Notes: generated from the sequence alone by a model not told the origin. A stretch of 64,000 bases of DNA from Brachionus koreanus (GCA_016987375.1 PJRA01000412.1:1989450-2053449); one strand, 5' to 3'; shown: positions 23,224 through 36,400, counted from the stretch's first letter. Made by a program: numbers and translations.

Positions 23224-24602
23224 TTTCAAAATAAATTTTGTTATTTTAACAATTTTTTTTCTTTATTTTTAATTTTGGAAAATTATTTTTAGTTTTAATG
23301 ATACAGTCTATTTTTAACCAGTTGTTGAAAACATATTATAATCATTTTATGGAATTTTCATTTTAAAATATTCTTTATTCATATAAAACTTTAATGATTG
23401 AATGACATCTAATGTACACAAAAACTTCGAATCAACAGGAAGTAGTTGAGACCCAAGATTGCTTTTCATGAGAATTAAAAATTGTTAACCTATTATGAGT
23501 GTCAAGCTTTTAATTCTAAGTTTTAAATTGTTTAAAATGCATTATCTTTATATTGAAAATTTAGGTATACTGTAATTTTGGCTATCATCTAAATTATCTT
23601 AGTTCTTCTTAGTCTTTTGAAAGTCACATTTTTTACAGGCATTTATCAATGTTCATGGGCATTTAGTGCGGCGTTAACTGATGTATTTACTGATCGTTAT
23701 GGTTTACTTATCTTTATTGAATTTACGGCCAGTTTTGGCCGTTAATTTACTGATCGTTAGAAAACCGTTTTTAAAAAAAAAAACAGTCTTTTTGAGGCCG
23801 GTCAAAAATAATAATGACCCTGTGGTGGCCGGCCATTAAACGGTCCAAAAAAAAATTTTAGTGAAATTTTAAATTTAATTTGTTATCATCTTCTTATTTT
23901 CTTCTAAAAAATTAATTAACCAAATTTTTGAAAAATAAATTTAGAAAAGTTTGAGTTTTTTAGAGAAAAATAATATAACTTTAGGACAAAATTGAGTTAA
24001 AGAAACAGCATAAAGTTAAGTGCCTTAGAATTTTTAAAATAAATAATTTCACTCAATTTTTTTTTTGGTGTACACATGGTTGGCCGATTAACGATCTGTC
24101 AGTAGGCCGGCCACCATGCGGTCGGTATTCATTTTATCCGTTTATAAATTTTATTTCCGAATGGAAAATAACAATTTTCAGTTTATTTTTCATATGTGTT
24201 CTTCAGTTGCCAATAACTTCCTTAAAGATATTCTTTAAAAAAATCTATATATTAAATTATTCATTTTGTTCTCTTCTATAAATTGATACACAGGTCATTT
24301 TAAAATTAATTTGAATTGATATATTTTTCAAAGTGCTAATTGTCTCTTTTAATTTAAATGAGCCTTTTTGTAATTGTTTTCTTATAATTAAAGTTAAATT
24401 TGCTTTAGTGAAAAAAAAAATTGAAGATTAAAAAAAAAGCATTAAAAGTATTTAATTAGCTTTTTATAAATAAGCTAGAAAAAATTGCTTAAACTTAGTA
24501 AAATATTCAAAATGAAATTCAATTTTTATAAAAATAAATAATTTGTTTTTCCTTTTTTGTAAATTATTGTCCTGTTTGTTGAATTATTTTTAAAATAAAA
24601 AT
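23224..24602. promoter_or_regulatory. Divergent intergenic region between the pyrophosphatase-like gene and MASTL
   Basis: The two genes are transcribed away from each other across 1.4 kb, so both promoters must lie here. No TATA or Inr element can be singled out in the AT-rich background. The middle (about 23640-24130) is a GC-richer repeat block described separately. Confidence 0.4.
23640..24130. repeat. GC-rich inverted/direct repeat block
   Basis: An 11 bp GGTGGCCGGCC at 23824-23834 is matched by GGCCGGCCACC at 24105-24115 in inverted orientation. A 14 bp TTTACTGATCGTTA occurs twice directly (about 23687 and 23746), with a related inverted TAACGATCTGTCAGTA near 24089-24104. Between the direct copies is the palindrome ACGGCCAGTTTTGGCCGT. 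The GC content contrasts sharply with the flanks. It looks like a non-autonomous transposon, with no coding capacity. Confidence 0.55.
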
Positions 24603-27600
24603 ATGGTTTTCGGTGAACCAAGCATAGAAGATTTCGAGTTTATAAAGCCACTAACGTCAGGTGGCTTCGGAAAAGTCTACTTAGCTCGACGAAAACAAAA
24701 CTCAAAAGCAGATTGTAAACAAGATAAGCAAATATATGCAATTAAAGTAATGGAGAAAAGCGTTATGGTTAGAAAGAATATGGCCCATCAAGTAGTGGCA
24801 GAACGTGATGCTCTGGCAATATCAAAATCGCCATTTGTAGTCAAGCTTTTCTACTCGTTGCAATCAAAAGAGCACGTTTACCTTGTAATGGAGTACATGA
24901 TTGGAGGTGATTTGAAAACTTTGCTTCATAATTTGGCATTTTTTGACGAAAAAATGGCTATTTTCTATATAAGCGAAGTCGCTTTGGCTCTCGACTACCT
25001 TCATCAACACGGCATCATTCACAGGTATCTATTTCTATTTAGAAAATATTTTGAAAATTTATGATTACCTCTGATAACCTCTTCTTCTGATGGATAGAAA
25101 ATTTATTTTGTTCAAATTTTGATAATCACAGATAAATAAGACTGAAAATTTAAGATGGTTTGAAAATCAAAAAAATGATGGCATAAGCGGGGTCTCTAAA
25201 ATAAATAAATTTTTTAAATTTCAAATCAATTAAGGAGCTAGAAAAAATGACCTTGTCAATGACGCCTTCACTCAGTTTTCTAGCACTATTATAAAAAGAG
25301 TCTGAGCAAATCGCAGGTTGCTTTTTTTTTTTTTACCAACAATGAAAATTACTTATATTTGTTCTTATATTTAAGATTTACCGTATTTTCTTGTTCAATA
25401 AAATATCGAGATCGTGTCTTTATTTAAGAATTTAGAACCTTAACTGTCTGAAAATTTTTTAAAAAAAATTCTTTATTTGGATAGAAAAAAGAGAGTTTTA
25501 AGTAAGTGCTTTTAAGCAAGGGCATTCGGTTAAGTTAAAAATTAAAATTCTTCTTTTATAATTTGGTCATTTTTAGTATAAAAATTTTTTTTATAATTAT
25601 TTTTTGATTTGAGGACAATAAAAATAATATTAAAAAAAAATTAAGAATTTTTTTTCTTAATCTTTTTTGAAGGCTGCTCACATTGTTTGCGTTTCTCAAA
25701 AAATTGAATATTGCTATCGAAAAAATTTTCCACTGCTGAACTTGAACCCAAAAGATTTTGTCTAAAGAACAAAATCAGTCGTAGCTTATTTTAATTACTA
25801 AAAAATTAAAAATTAAAAAAAAAAAGGGTAATTGTGAAAAAAAATTTCTAATTATCATTGTTTAATCAAATATATGATTGGTATAATAAAATTTGTGTTA
25901 AAAAGTGTTTTTTTTTGTGTAGAGCAGTTTTTATCTTTGTTAACAAAAATTTATGTTGAACAGATATTTTTTGTGAGGAACCTATAATGAAATAAAAAGT
26001 TTTTTTATTTTATAAAGATAAACGTGTGATTTTTCAAAAGGATACAAATTATTTTAGTATCTAATAAAAGAACAAAAAGAAATAAAAAATATATCTAAAT
26101 CAATTATTCAGTATCTGATATAATAAAATTAGTATCAAAAAAAATAACAAGGAAGTCAAAATAAAAAAAGTGTGAAAGAGAAATAAGCGGCTAATTCTTT
26201 TAATTTTTTTTTCAGTTTTTAGTTTTGATTAACAGTTATTTACTTCGTTAATTTGGTTTCGATGTTTCAACTTCATCATCGCTGTTCTCAATATTTTTGG
26301 ATGATCTTCCTTTTTTTTTTAATATATGAGTCTCCTACCATTGTTACAACTGCAATTAAAACAGGTGCTGGATGATTTTTAACTAATTCAATTGAGGATT
26401 ATAACTTGTATTGGCTCTTGTTCTTGATTCGATTTTAAAGTAAAATGTATAAATTTTTTATTTTATGTATTTTTTAAAAATAATTTTTTTTTTTATTTTT
26501 TTAAAAAAAAAATTATTTTTTATTTTTTACTTTAAAATCGAGTTTTGATGACGCATGCTTGCATGGGCGAGATGTACTTTGGTCCATGGTCCAAAGACGT
26601 GTGACGTGTGTTAACTTGTGGTGCAGCATAATCGAACGAGGGAATACGGTATTATTTGATCATCAAAAAGGGATCAGTTTTAAGATTCCTGTTATTATTT
26701 ATCTATTTATTTCAGTTAACGCCTAAAAGGCGATGTAAAAAAAAAATTTAAAAATTAAAAAAAAATGTATTTCACAAATGTATTTTTAGTTTTTTCGTAA
26801 TAAGTGAATAAAATTTAATTGATTGTCAAAAAATGATTCGCTATAACCCTATTATCGCTATAATCGTACTTCATTATAACATTAAGAAAATTTATTAAAA
26901 GTCTTATTGTTCTGAGCAACAGTGTTATATCTTTGTTCTTAAATTACTTTAGATATTTATAAAAGTCAATATAATACTTGCTTTTTAAATCTCTAATGTT
27001 TGGAAAATTTTAATTTTCTGAATTTTCTTTCTCTAATGATGAAATTTTTTTAAAGTTTTTTGCTATCTTTTTTTTTCTTTTATTTTTATTTTTGATCCAA
27101 AAAAAAAAAATCACGAAAAATTTATTTTTTTTTTCTTGAAGAGATATAAAACCTGACAATATGCTTCTAAGTTCTACAGGACATATAAAACTAACTGATT
27201 TCGGTTTATCTGAAATTAATCACAAAATAACCATAATGGACTTGTTGCCGACGCCTAAAGCGCAGAACCGTCGCGAGCCCATGATAAACTCGGGTACGAA
27301 TTCAACTTCAAATCCACAATTAAGTCATATTGAGCCAAGTCACGAAATTCGCTCGATTAAGTCTTCAGTCTCGTCAATGACAGATGAAGTGTTTGAAGAT
27401 CAATCGAGCAGTGGAATTAGTGAGCTATACTCAAACTCTAATTTAGTATCCAAAATGAGCGAAATAAACAAATTTAATTATCATCGAACTCCAGGTCAAA
27501 TATTGTCTCTTACTTCAAACATAGAATTTTCTCCCTATTTTATGTCCAATTTGGACTCAAGCCCTGAATTTAGGCGCAAAGATACCAATGATATATCTAA

Positions 27601-29467
27601 TCTAAATCTTGTAAGTTTCGTTAAGAATGCCAAAAATCGTTCTCAAACATTAAGCAAAAACCACTATCATTCTCATCATCACAACAACAAGCACCACCAA
27701 CACTGTCGGCATGCTTGTATTTATAAACTCAAGTCGGACCATCATCATCATCATGACCGCTCTCGAAGAGTCAAGAATCTAGACGATTCTCTGACGTGTC
27801 TAAAAACCTCTTTGAATCACGAAATTCGGATGAACAGCGAAAGCAAACTAAAGCGGCTTAATAATTCAAGTTTGTCGAGTTCACGACAATTTTCGGCGGC
27901 CATGGATGTTTGTCAGCGGAGACAAACACCCTTGAGATGGTCGAAAAATTTAGTCAAAAGAAAAAACTTGCTTAGCAAATGCATAGCGTTCAATTCGAAC
28001 AAATCATCGAGCTTTAAGCCATGGTTACGTGGCAAGAACATTCTTAACTTCAAAGAAATAGCTTCGCTGTCTAGTGAAAGCTCACATATGGAGTCAAGTA
28101 AACAGTCTTTTGAAAACTCGTCGCCTATGTTCAAGACTGGTTTGACCGGGGAATTTCAGACCATCAGAATTAAAGGTGTAGACACAGGTGAAGTGTCCGA
28201 AATTGAGAATAAATTTAATAACGTAGACAGTCAAGATTTTGACATGAGCGATGAATGCTTTAAGCAAGAAGAGGTGAAAAAAGAAGCTCTTCCTGTTGTT
28301 CAAAATCCACTAATACAAAATTTTCGACGTCGTTTCGAAATGCACAAATGTTCGTCCACTAATAATATTCTAAAGGCGCCTTTTAACAACCGTATTAGTC
28401 TTTCTCCCATTGAGAATTCACAGCGATTGCTTAAAAAATTACAGCAGGAGAAAAATTCCAAAGAATGTCCAAATGAAAAAAGTGAAAAATCGAATGCTAA
28501 TGAATCTAGTGATGAGTCATTGCATTCGGGTGATGATAGTGATACATCATCGATTTCGTCTAGCGGCATTGACTGCTTTTGTTCAAATAAAAATGATGAC
28601 GAACAAACAAATGGCACCAAAAATGAGACTGAATGCTGTGATTGCTGTTCGTGCAATTATTCTGTCGAGTTGTCTCTTAATTTAGATAATCAACAGTCTA
28701 AAAAAAAAATAACTTTCAAAAACAATAGTCAATTGGTCCAACAGCATAATGTATCGATAAATTCGTTCACTGACGGATATAAATTAAATAATGAAAATTT
28801 AAATCAAAGCAAAAATCAAATACCAATGACTCCACCGAATCCGCAATTTTTTACATCTTCATTTATATTCTTGAATAAAAAAGAAAGTGTAGATATGTTC
28901 AAATCGCCGATGGGACCAAGTTCAATTATAAATCCGAGCACATGCAACATTAGAACAAAAACACCCAAGACTTTAAAAAAAAAAACCAGACTAGCCAGTG
29001 TTGAGTATGAGCAAAATCGTCAGGTTTTTGGAACGCCTGATTATTTAAGTCCAGAATTGTTGCTGGGCGAGTATCACAACGAAGGTGTTGACTGGTGGGC
29101 ACTTGGAGTTTGCTTGTATGAGTTTCTTGTCGGCATAACACCTTTTGCCGACTCTGAGCCACAGCTTATTTTTGACAACATACTAAACCGAGTAATGGAA
29201 TGGCCAGAGAACGAAGAAGCACTTTCCACACATGCAGTTGATGCTATTATGAAATTTCTAAATCAAACTTCTAGTCACAGAATGAGATTAGGTCAAATGA
29301 AAGAACACGATTTTTTCAAAGGAGTCAATTGGGATAATTTGATGAATGAACAGCCGCCGTTTGTGCCTCAGCCGGACAATATGATGGACACTTTCTATTT
29401 CGACAGTCGAAATGAAATGCAAAATATTAAACTAAGCGACAGTTTAATGCGTAGACAAAACAACTAA
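24603..29467 (+). CDS. MASTL: Greatwall kinase (MASTL), AGC-type serine/threonine kinase
   Basis: Two exons, 24603-25024 and 27142-29467, encode 915 aa (human MASTL 879). The N-lobe starts [20 protein letters not shown]; the ATP lysine is in [28 protein letters not shown] and [18 protein letters not shown] span the splice join (CAC AG|A GAT), and the intron splits the HRD catalytic loop. DFGLSE follows, then the diagnostic very long insertion (about 560 residues, RTPGQILSL near its start; Ser/Asn/His-rich) before the activation-loop end [13 protein letters not shown] and the C-lobe [13 protein letters not shown]. The tail [14 protein letters not shown] matches the family's C-terminal extension. 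Function from the family: phosphorylates ENSA/ARPP19 to inhibit PP2A-B55 and sustain mitosis. Divergent from the pyrophosphatase-like gene. Confidence 0.95.
26248..26400 (-). pseudogene. Frameshifted coding remnant in the MASTL intron
   Basis: On the minus strand two adjoining open stretches are separated by a run of ten A's. The first reads [20 protein letters not shown]; the second, in the next frame, reads [19 protein letters not shown] and a stop. Removing one A would join them. It may be a degraded gene or transposon ORF, or a homopolymer sequencing error in a real one. I do not recognise the protein. Confidence 0.35.
26430..26540. repeat. Inverted repeat in the MASTL intron
   Basis: A perfect 16 bp pair: CGATTTTAAAGTAAAA (26430-26445) and its reverse complement (26525-26540), separated by an A/T-only loop. 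It may form a hairpin or be a small MITE. It abuts the GC-rich patch at 26541-26660, which contains CTTTGGTCCATGGTCCAAAG, itself nearly palindromic. Confidence 0.55.
26718..26735. repeat. Short palindrome AACGCC-N5-GGCGATG, copy 1
   Basis: Preceded by ATTTATTTCAGTT. The same arrangement occurs at 37903-37921 in the PDE9 intron, suggesting the ends of related repeats. Confidence 0.4.
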
Positions 29468-31066
29468 AGCAAATGTTTCTAATAATTTTTTTTTTTAATT
29501 TGTAGATTATTATTATACTATTGAAATTTTATTATTATTATTTTTTCTTTGTAAAATTACAAAATTCCTCAAGTAAACAAATTAGAATTTCTTTAATAAA
29601 AAATTTATAAATTTAAACTTAACAAAATTATCAATAAAATTATTTTTTTAAAGAATGATTTTTTTAATTTAATCCTAGATATATTTCTTTAACTTTTCTT
29701 ATTTATTTAATTTAATCTAAAAAATATTCTTTGTTTAAGTGACTGGTCTAGTCATCAAGGCTCCGATTTTTTTAAATTTAAATTCTCTTTCAGAATTTAC
29801 AAGGTGTTAGAGGGTGTGTGTAATGATGTACAGAAAACCGAAAAAATAAACGAAGATATGTTATAGAAGATTTTTTCCAAAAAGAAAACAAACATGATTG
29901 TATGAAAGTGCAAGTTCTGTGATTAACAATTAAACACTTAAAATATCAGAAAAAAGCGAACTAGAATTTATCTTAAAAATCACTATTTGTCTTTTAATAA
30001 AATTGGTCTGTGTGTTTTAAATGTATCCTATTTTCATGGAATAAAAAGTAAAAAGAAAGGGTTGAAAAAAACCGGGTTTTGAGTGCCAAAATTGATCAAG
30101 TTTTAAATTACTCTATACAAGATTGCAGCATATTTCTATCAATATTAAAATTGGATAAAATTTTATCTTATTTTAATAATTGCTCAAATCTACAGTGTAA
30201 ATTTTCAAAAAAGGATAATACTTTACGTTATTGAACTCTTTTATTTTTAAGTTAAATAGCTTCAAATACCAATTTGATAAATATTTGGACGTGTATTATT
30301 TTGTCTAATTTATCAATAAAAAAAAAAGCAATAGTTTTTCCTAAAAATATGTATAATTATGCTCTATAGTCTTTAGCCATCTATCAGCGTGTAGTTCGAT
30401 TTTAATTTGATTTTGGTTGGTAAAATCCCGTCTCCCAAGAAAATTAGCGATAGAACGAAATAGATAAAAATGAAATGAAAAAGATCTTGGCTAAATACTC
30501 GATAAGAAAGAAGCTCAATTCATTCCAGATCTTTTTTTTTAATTGCTCTTCTACCTGTATGAAGTTTAAGGTTATTTTGAAGAAACAAGACTAGCTTCAA
30601 TTGAGCAAAGAAGGATATTTTTCTTGAAGTCAAGCAAGCATTGGTTCTAATTGCTCAGAATAAATGTTTGTATTTAAAGCATGATCGTCTAGAATTAGTC
30701 CAAAGTGTATTACCCCTTGGAAATTCCATCAAACACACAGCAAAAATTAAGCTTGTGAAAAAATTGATTCCGTTAAAAACCAAATCTCCTTATTTAAAAT
30801 AATTTAAAAGCTTAGCTTTTTAGTTTTTTTATAAATTAGAATTGTATAAATAAATTTATTTTATTGAAATTTATTTATTAAAAAAAAAGAATATCTGAAA
30901 AACGAAAACTTGGTTGTATTTTAAAAATTGCTTATTGGCCAAAACAAATGCCAAAAAATTTGTTTGTCTCTTTTTGCTCTTTTAAAAAGGCAATAATCTT
31001 TTAATAATAAACGCTATTTTAAAAAAAATAAAAAAAACACATCTACCATTAAATTATGAGTGGCTC
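29468..31066. other. Intergenic region downstream of MASTL
   Basis: AT-rich, with no recognised gene. It includes an ATG-less open stretch at 30605-30802 described separately. Everything else has dense stops. Confidence 0.5.
30605..30802 (+). pseudogene. Coding-like open stretch, probably a mobile-element remnant
   Basis: 65 codons without an ATG, preceded by TGA and ended by TAA. The peptide includes EVKQALVLIAQNKCLYLKHD and RLELVQSVLPLGNSIKHTAK, a helical, basic composition unlike the surrounding noise. There are no convincing splice sites at its borders. I cannot name the family; a transposase or reverse-transcriptase scrap is the most likely source. Confidence 0.3.
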
Positions 31067-31709
31067 TATTGACACATACTGTGTCAATATAATCATAATA
31101 TTGATATCAAATCTATCAAGAGAAAATAAAAAATTCATTTAGCTTTAGATTTCGATCTAGTTTTTTTAGCAATTGGCGTCGAATCAAATTCTAATTTTCT
31201 TTTTGGCTTTTTGTTTAAATTAAAAAATCCAAATTGCTTGGAACTATTTTTTGGACGACCTTTTCGATTCAATACTCGATTAACTACAATACTCGATTAA
31301 CTACGATTAACTACGACGATTTTTTGGGTACATCTTGAAAACATCTTCGCCAATCGGATGGTTATGTTTTAGATCGAGATTGTTTATTTTCAATAATTTT
31401 GACTCTTTGTCAAACTTATAATAAACCATAAAAGGACACTGTGTAGGNNNNNNNNNNNNNNNNNNNNNNNNNNNNNNNNNNNNNNNNNNNNNNNNNNNNN
31501 NNNNNNNNNNNNNNNNNNNNNNNNNNNNNNNNNNNNNNNNNNNNNNNNNNNNNNNNNNNNNNNNNNNNNNNNNNNNNNNNNNNNNNCAATTATTTCAAAT
31601 AATTTTAGTAAATAAATTACAAGTTTTTTATTCATTGTGTCAATAAAATTTTAATATTGACACATACTGTGTCTTTAAAAAAATAATATTGACACATTTT
31701 GTGTCAATA
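31067..31709. mobile_element. Mutator-like (FAR1/FLYWCH-type) transposon remnant with palindromic ends
   Basis: The segment starts with the palindrome TATTGACACA-TAC-TGTGTCAATA (31067-31089) and ends with TATTGACACA-TTT-TGTGTCAATA (31687-31709). A further imperfect pair lies at 31637-31673. Inside, on the minus strand (31135-31447), is a FAR1-like DNA-binding segment, CPFMVYYKFDKESKLLKINN with LKHNHPIGED, and a basic tail starting NRKGRPKNSSKQFGF. The two are interrupted by stops in a triplicated GATTAACTAC. Such a finger plus basic tail fits MULE transposases or proteins derived from them. The core is hidden or deleted in the N gap; the copy is dead. Confidence 0.6.
31448..31586. other. Assembly gap (139 N)
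   Basis: A run of N inside the Mutator-like element, interrupting the minus-strand FAR1-like reading frame. Confidence 0.99.
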
Positions 31710-33410
31710 GTCACTTCGTTAAATTATTCGAAAATATATCTCAATTTAAATTTAATAAATTTAAAAAAGTATTAAAAGTTAAAAATATCCTATTAAAAAT
31801 TTAAAATAATTTTAGCAATAAATTTCCAAAAATGTCTAACACCGAAAGTTGTCTCTTGAATACCTTCATGACTCACTTGACCCTAATAATGTCATTGTTT
31901 CTTTTAATTAAAATAGCAGTATTCAACATCAACATCATCTTTTTTTAATAAAAAATTTTTTGTTTTTAAGGAAAATCTGTATTCAAAACCTAGAGGTTTT
32001 TTTCTAGCTTGTTACATCTTTTCTTTTTTTAGTCAAATAAATTTAAATATTTTTGAAATATTTTGTTTCAATCAGAAATTTAAAATAAAAAAATTAGATT
32101 TATAATTTTTAATTACAAAAAAAAAGGAAAAAATATTTCTATTTTTGAGAAGCCTGAAACTTTCTTGAATTTATTTAGTAAATGAATAAATATTGCAAAA
32201 TATTCTTATTCTAATAAAATAAAAAGTAAAGAAAAAAGTTAACACAAAGGGTCGAAAAAACCTTACCGTGTTTTGAGTTTAAGAGAAACTGAATTTTGAA
32301 TTTATTTTTAAAGTCAGCTTGAATTTTCACAGAAATTATATATTTTAAAAATATTTTAAAATTTTGTATTTGAATAAATAAAGATTTTTTCAAAATTTAG
32401 TAATAAAATTCAAAGATTTTTTTAATATGAAAATCACTTAACTTTTTACTTAGTTTTAATCAAATATCAATTCCTTAAATATTAGAAAAAAGAAAAGGAA
32501 AATATATTCAGTTAGTTCTCTAAAAGTCTCTCTGAAGATTATTTACTTAAAAGTAGTCCAAAACTCTTAAAAATAAGACTTTCATTACAATCTTTATAGA
32601 GCTACAATTCAAAAAAACTCATGCAAAATTTTTTTGACTGGGTTATTTGAAAGGTTACTCCATGTATTAGGTAACGTTTTAAGCTTTAGCTATATTTAGA
32701 CATCTCGAAACGAAAAAAATATATTAAAAGCAAATAGTTAAAATTGTTTTTTATCTTTATTGTGATTTAAATTTACACAATAAATTCAACTAATTTTAAT
32801 CTAAAGACTATTACGAGCAAAAAAAAAACATTACTAGATGATACAAACTTTATTTCACTTTTGATTCATTTTGCATAACGAATTTTGGACCTAAACAAAA
32901 ATGGGACGACAGGAAACTATATCCACAAAAAAGTAAAAAATTCCACAAATATAATATAAAAACAACAAATAAAATATTATTTAACAAATTTAGTATTTTT
33001 ACACTAATTGAATTTATTTTACCTAATTGAATGTTTTTACTTCAATATTAATAAATTATACATGTACCCATTAAAGTTGAAACTAATTAAGTTCATTAAC
33101 TAAATTAAAATAAAAAATAGAAAAAAACTCGATTTATTAACGTTAAATAAACTTATATTTTATTATATTTGGGATAAAAATACTTATTTAGTTAATTTTT
33201 TTACTTTTCTTATGTTATGAAAATATCAAGGCTTACAAAATTCTTAATTCAATTTTAAATTTTTCTTTTGTTTTTTTGATCATAAGTTAAGATTGTCCTT
33301 TAATGCTCATTTAAATGCTTAAGTTAAAAAAAAATAAATTTTATTAAATGTTTTTCATTATTTTTAAAATAGAGAAATTAAAAAAATTTTAAATTTTCAA
33401 CTCATAAATA
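31710..33410. other. Intergenic region, PDE9 3' side
   Basis: AT-rich non-coding DNA between the transposon remnant and the PDE9 stop codon. No ORF with family features was seen on either strand. Confidence 0.5.
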
Positions 33411-36400
33411 CTATTTCTTTTCATTTTTTTCAGCTTCAATCAATTGGTTATATCTATTGTAGGCCTGATAAAGAGCTGTTACCATTGTTTCTTGGACGAT
33501 TGGAAAAATCTTAATTAATGTAAAATAATTTGCTTTTAAAAACATTTATCATTACTTTTGCCACAGCCTCAAACATAGGAATCAAAACAAATTTTATAAA
33601 ACCAACTTGAGCTCCAGGTTTTGTTACTTTTTCTCTAAAAAAAACTTAATCATGAAAAAAAAATTATCAGCTGTACCTATCCATAAAAGGAGCAACTGGT
33701 AGACCTTCTTCTTTTTCTCGGTCAGACTAAAAATTAAATATGTTAAATAAATTATTTTTTTGTTCGATGACACAATTTCTATCTTCATTAAAAAGTATCT
33801 TACCTGATTGAAATACTCTTCCAATAAACAATCCAGCCATGGTTCTGATATTTCCATAGGTCGAACTTCATTTGAAATATCACAGCATTTAATCAAAATC
33901 ATTTTAAGCTAAAAAATTATTATAGGTAAAAGAAATTTAAAAATTGCATAAAATACTGCATTCATATGATCTTTATTTTTAAAGTCAAATGAAGCAACGT
34001 AATCATCAAGTTCTGTTAGGATTTCTTTATGCTTTGCCATGTCTGTTGCAAGAATAAGCTTAACCATATTCTAATTTTTAAATTTAATATTAATATTATT
34101 AAAGTGAATTGATAGTACGCTTCTAATCTCTTTGAAAACTTCATCTGGAACATTGGAAAATATGTTACATGCTGGATTGGAAAAAATTTGGAAAGCAACT
34201 GCACAATGATGATTTTCAAGTGGTGAAATGTCATTGTATCTTATTGCCAATTCAGTTCTCGCATTAATCTGATAGCTATTTATTTTTATACTTAAAGATA
34301 TAATTTTAATTTTATTCTAATGCTTTTACGCATTATTGTAGCCAGGATGATCCAAATCATGACATATAGCAGCAGTCATTAGAGTGGCTATTTCGATTTT
34401 TGTCATACATGACTGTATGTTGCACAAATGAATCATTCCATACATCATTTGAGCAACACAAAAACAATGTCGAAAATTATGAAATGGATTATTTCTATAA
34501 TTTGCCTGAATGCACAACTTGGCAAAAATTTTGATGAAGAGAAAAATTTTGATTTAAAAGTAAAACTTTGATTTACTAGCCATCTCTTGAGCGTCATCGG
34601 ATTTATGTTAAATTCTTTTACCAATCCTAACTCATGGTACATATGCTCTAATAAAGTTAACATCTGTAAAATCTATTATTAAAACATTTTTTTTTGATTA
34701 TCAATTTTTCTTTACTTCATTAGCTTCCCAATGCCAAATGTTAAATGTTGGAGTTTTTAAATACTGAATGGTCTCTTGAGAAAGCTGGTATTTCTGATAA
34801 TTTGGAATATTTTCCATAATCAATTTTCTTGAAATAAAATTAAAAAAAAAAAATCTTTAACCAAATCAAACCTAGTTCTATCGTCTTTTTTAGCTAGAGA
34901 GGCGTTCTGAAGCATTTCTCTAAGATCCTTGACTTCTTTACGACACTTTTCGACTTCAACAGCTTTAAGGCTTTCCACTTAAAAATTATATACATGGTTA
35001 CTAAAAAAATGTTTATAATCTAAAATTCTATCAACTTATCGAACCATCAATTCGATGCTCTAAATTTGTTATTCTTTCCATTAGTTCTTTTTTTGAATCT
35101 TCGAATTTAATAGCTCTGTAATATAAAATTAGTATTTTTTGTTCTGAACAAAAAATCTCATTCTACTTGGAAAACTCTTTCACTACTTGAGCCAGAAATT
35201 CTTGAGTTTTAGAATCATCATTATTATTTTTAGTATCCGTTTCATCTTATTGGCAAAATTAGGAGAAAAATAGATAAGTAAATATAAATTCTACTTGTTG
35301 AGTTAAGACCCAAAAATTCGACTTTATACGGATTGCTAAAATTTAAATTGTTTTTATTACCCAAAATAACTTTTTTTCATTTTAATTTAACTTTAAGGAA
35401 TTAATTTGAATGGAAGATGAAAGTTGTAAGGAATTTTCATTTGAATCTTTCAGTATAAGTTGAGTACATCTTTGTTTTAAAAGTAAGGTTAGATTAAAAA
35501 TTTTATTCGAGCATACCTGTCAGTCTTTAGAGCTGTCTTAACCAGATCTTGAAGTTCTTGGTTTGTTGAATTCCTGGAAAAAATAATCTTAAAAAATAAA
35601 ACAAAATTAATGTTCAATTAAAAAAAGTTTCAATTATTTATATATATTTTTTTTAAATTTATAAACTTTTTTAACTGTCTTTAATAGTTTAGCTTGATAT
35701 TTTATTTGAATTTAAATGATATTTTTCTACTAAATTTTACTTTGTGAATTTTAGTAAAATGATAAAATTAAATCTCTATTATATTAGTGGCTTGACTCCT
35801 TACCGTTTTCTGAAATAAAAATTTTTATTTTCTATTTTAAAAAGAAAGCTTATTTTTTCTTTTTTTTATATTTTTGACCAAATTTTACTGCAATGCTTTG
35901 CAAAAATTATGGAAAAACTTTTAAACAAAAAGAAAAAAAGCACAAGAATTTATTGTTTGGAAACGTTTACAAGATTTAGTAAATTTTTGACAAAGAAAAT
36001 ATAACTAAAATGAAAAAAAATTTGAGTTAACTTTCGAATTTTGGTACAAAATAAAAAAATAGAACAAAAATTAATGCTAAAAAAGCTTACAACTTTTTTT
36101 CTGAATGCTTTTAATTAGTTACTTATTGTAAGTGCAACAAATTGCAACAAACTTACTTGCATCTAAAGTCAAAGTCTGCTAATGATGCAAAATACACTAT
36201 AGCCAAATTTGTCCAAATTTAAAATATGCTAAATTTGCAGAGTTTAACCAGATTGTTGATATTGAATGCAACTTTGAATGTTGCACCATGTTGCATTTAC
36301 AGAACTTGCTTTTGACTTTTAGAAGAAAAATTGGTCAAAATCCTTTTTATTTTGATTTAATATTTTATCATTATTTACGCAAGTTATCAAAGTAAGTTTA

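Noticed and set aside
23227..23229. TTG start for the pyrophosphatase-like gene
   Set aside because: The ATG two codons later at 23223 is the ordinary eukaryotic start.
27913..29162. Antisense and alternate-frame open stretches across the MASTL second exon
   Set aside because: The kinase frame is unmistakable; the others have no features of their own.
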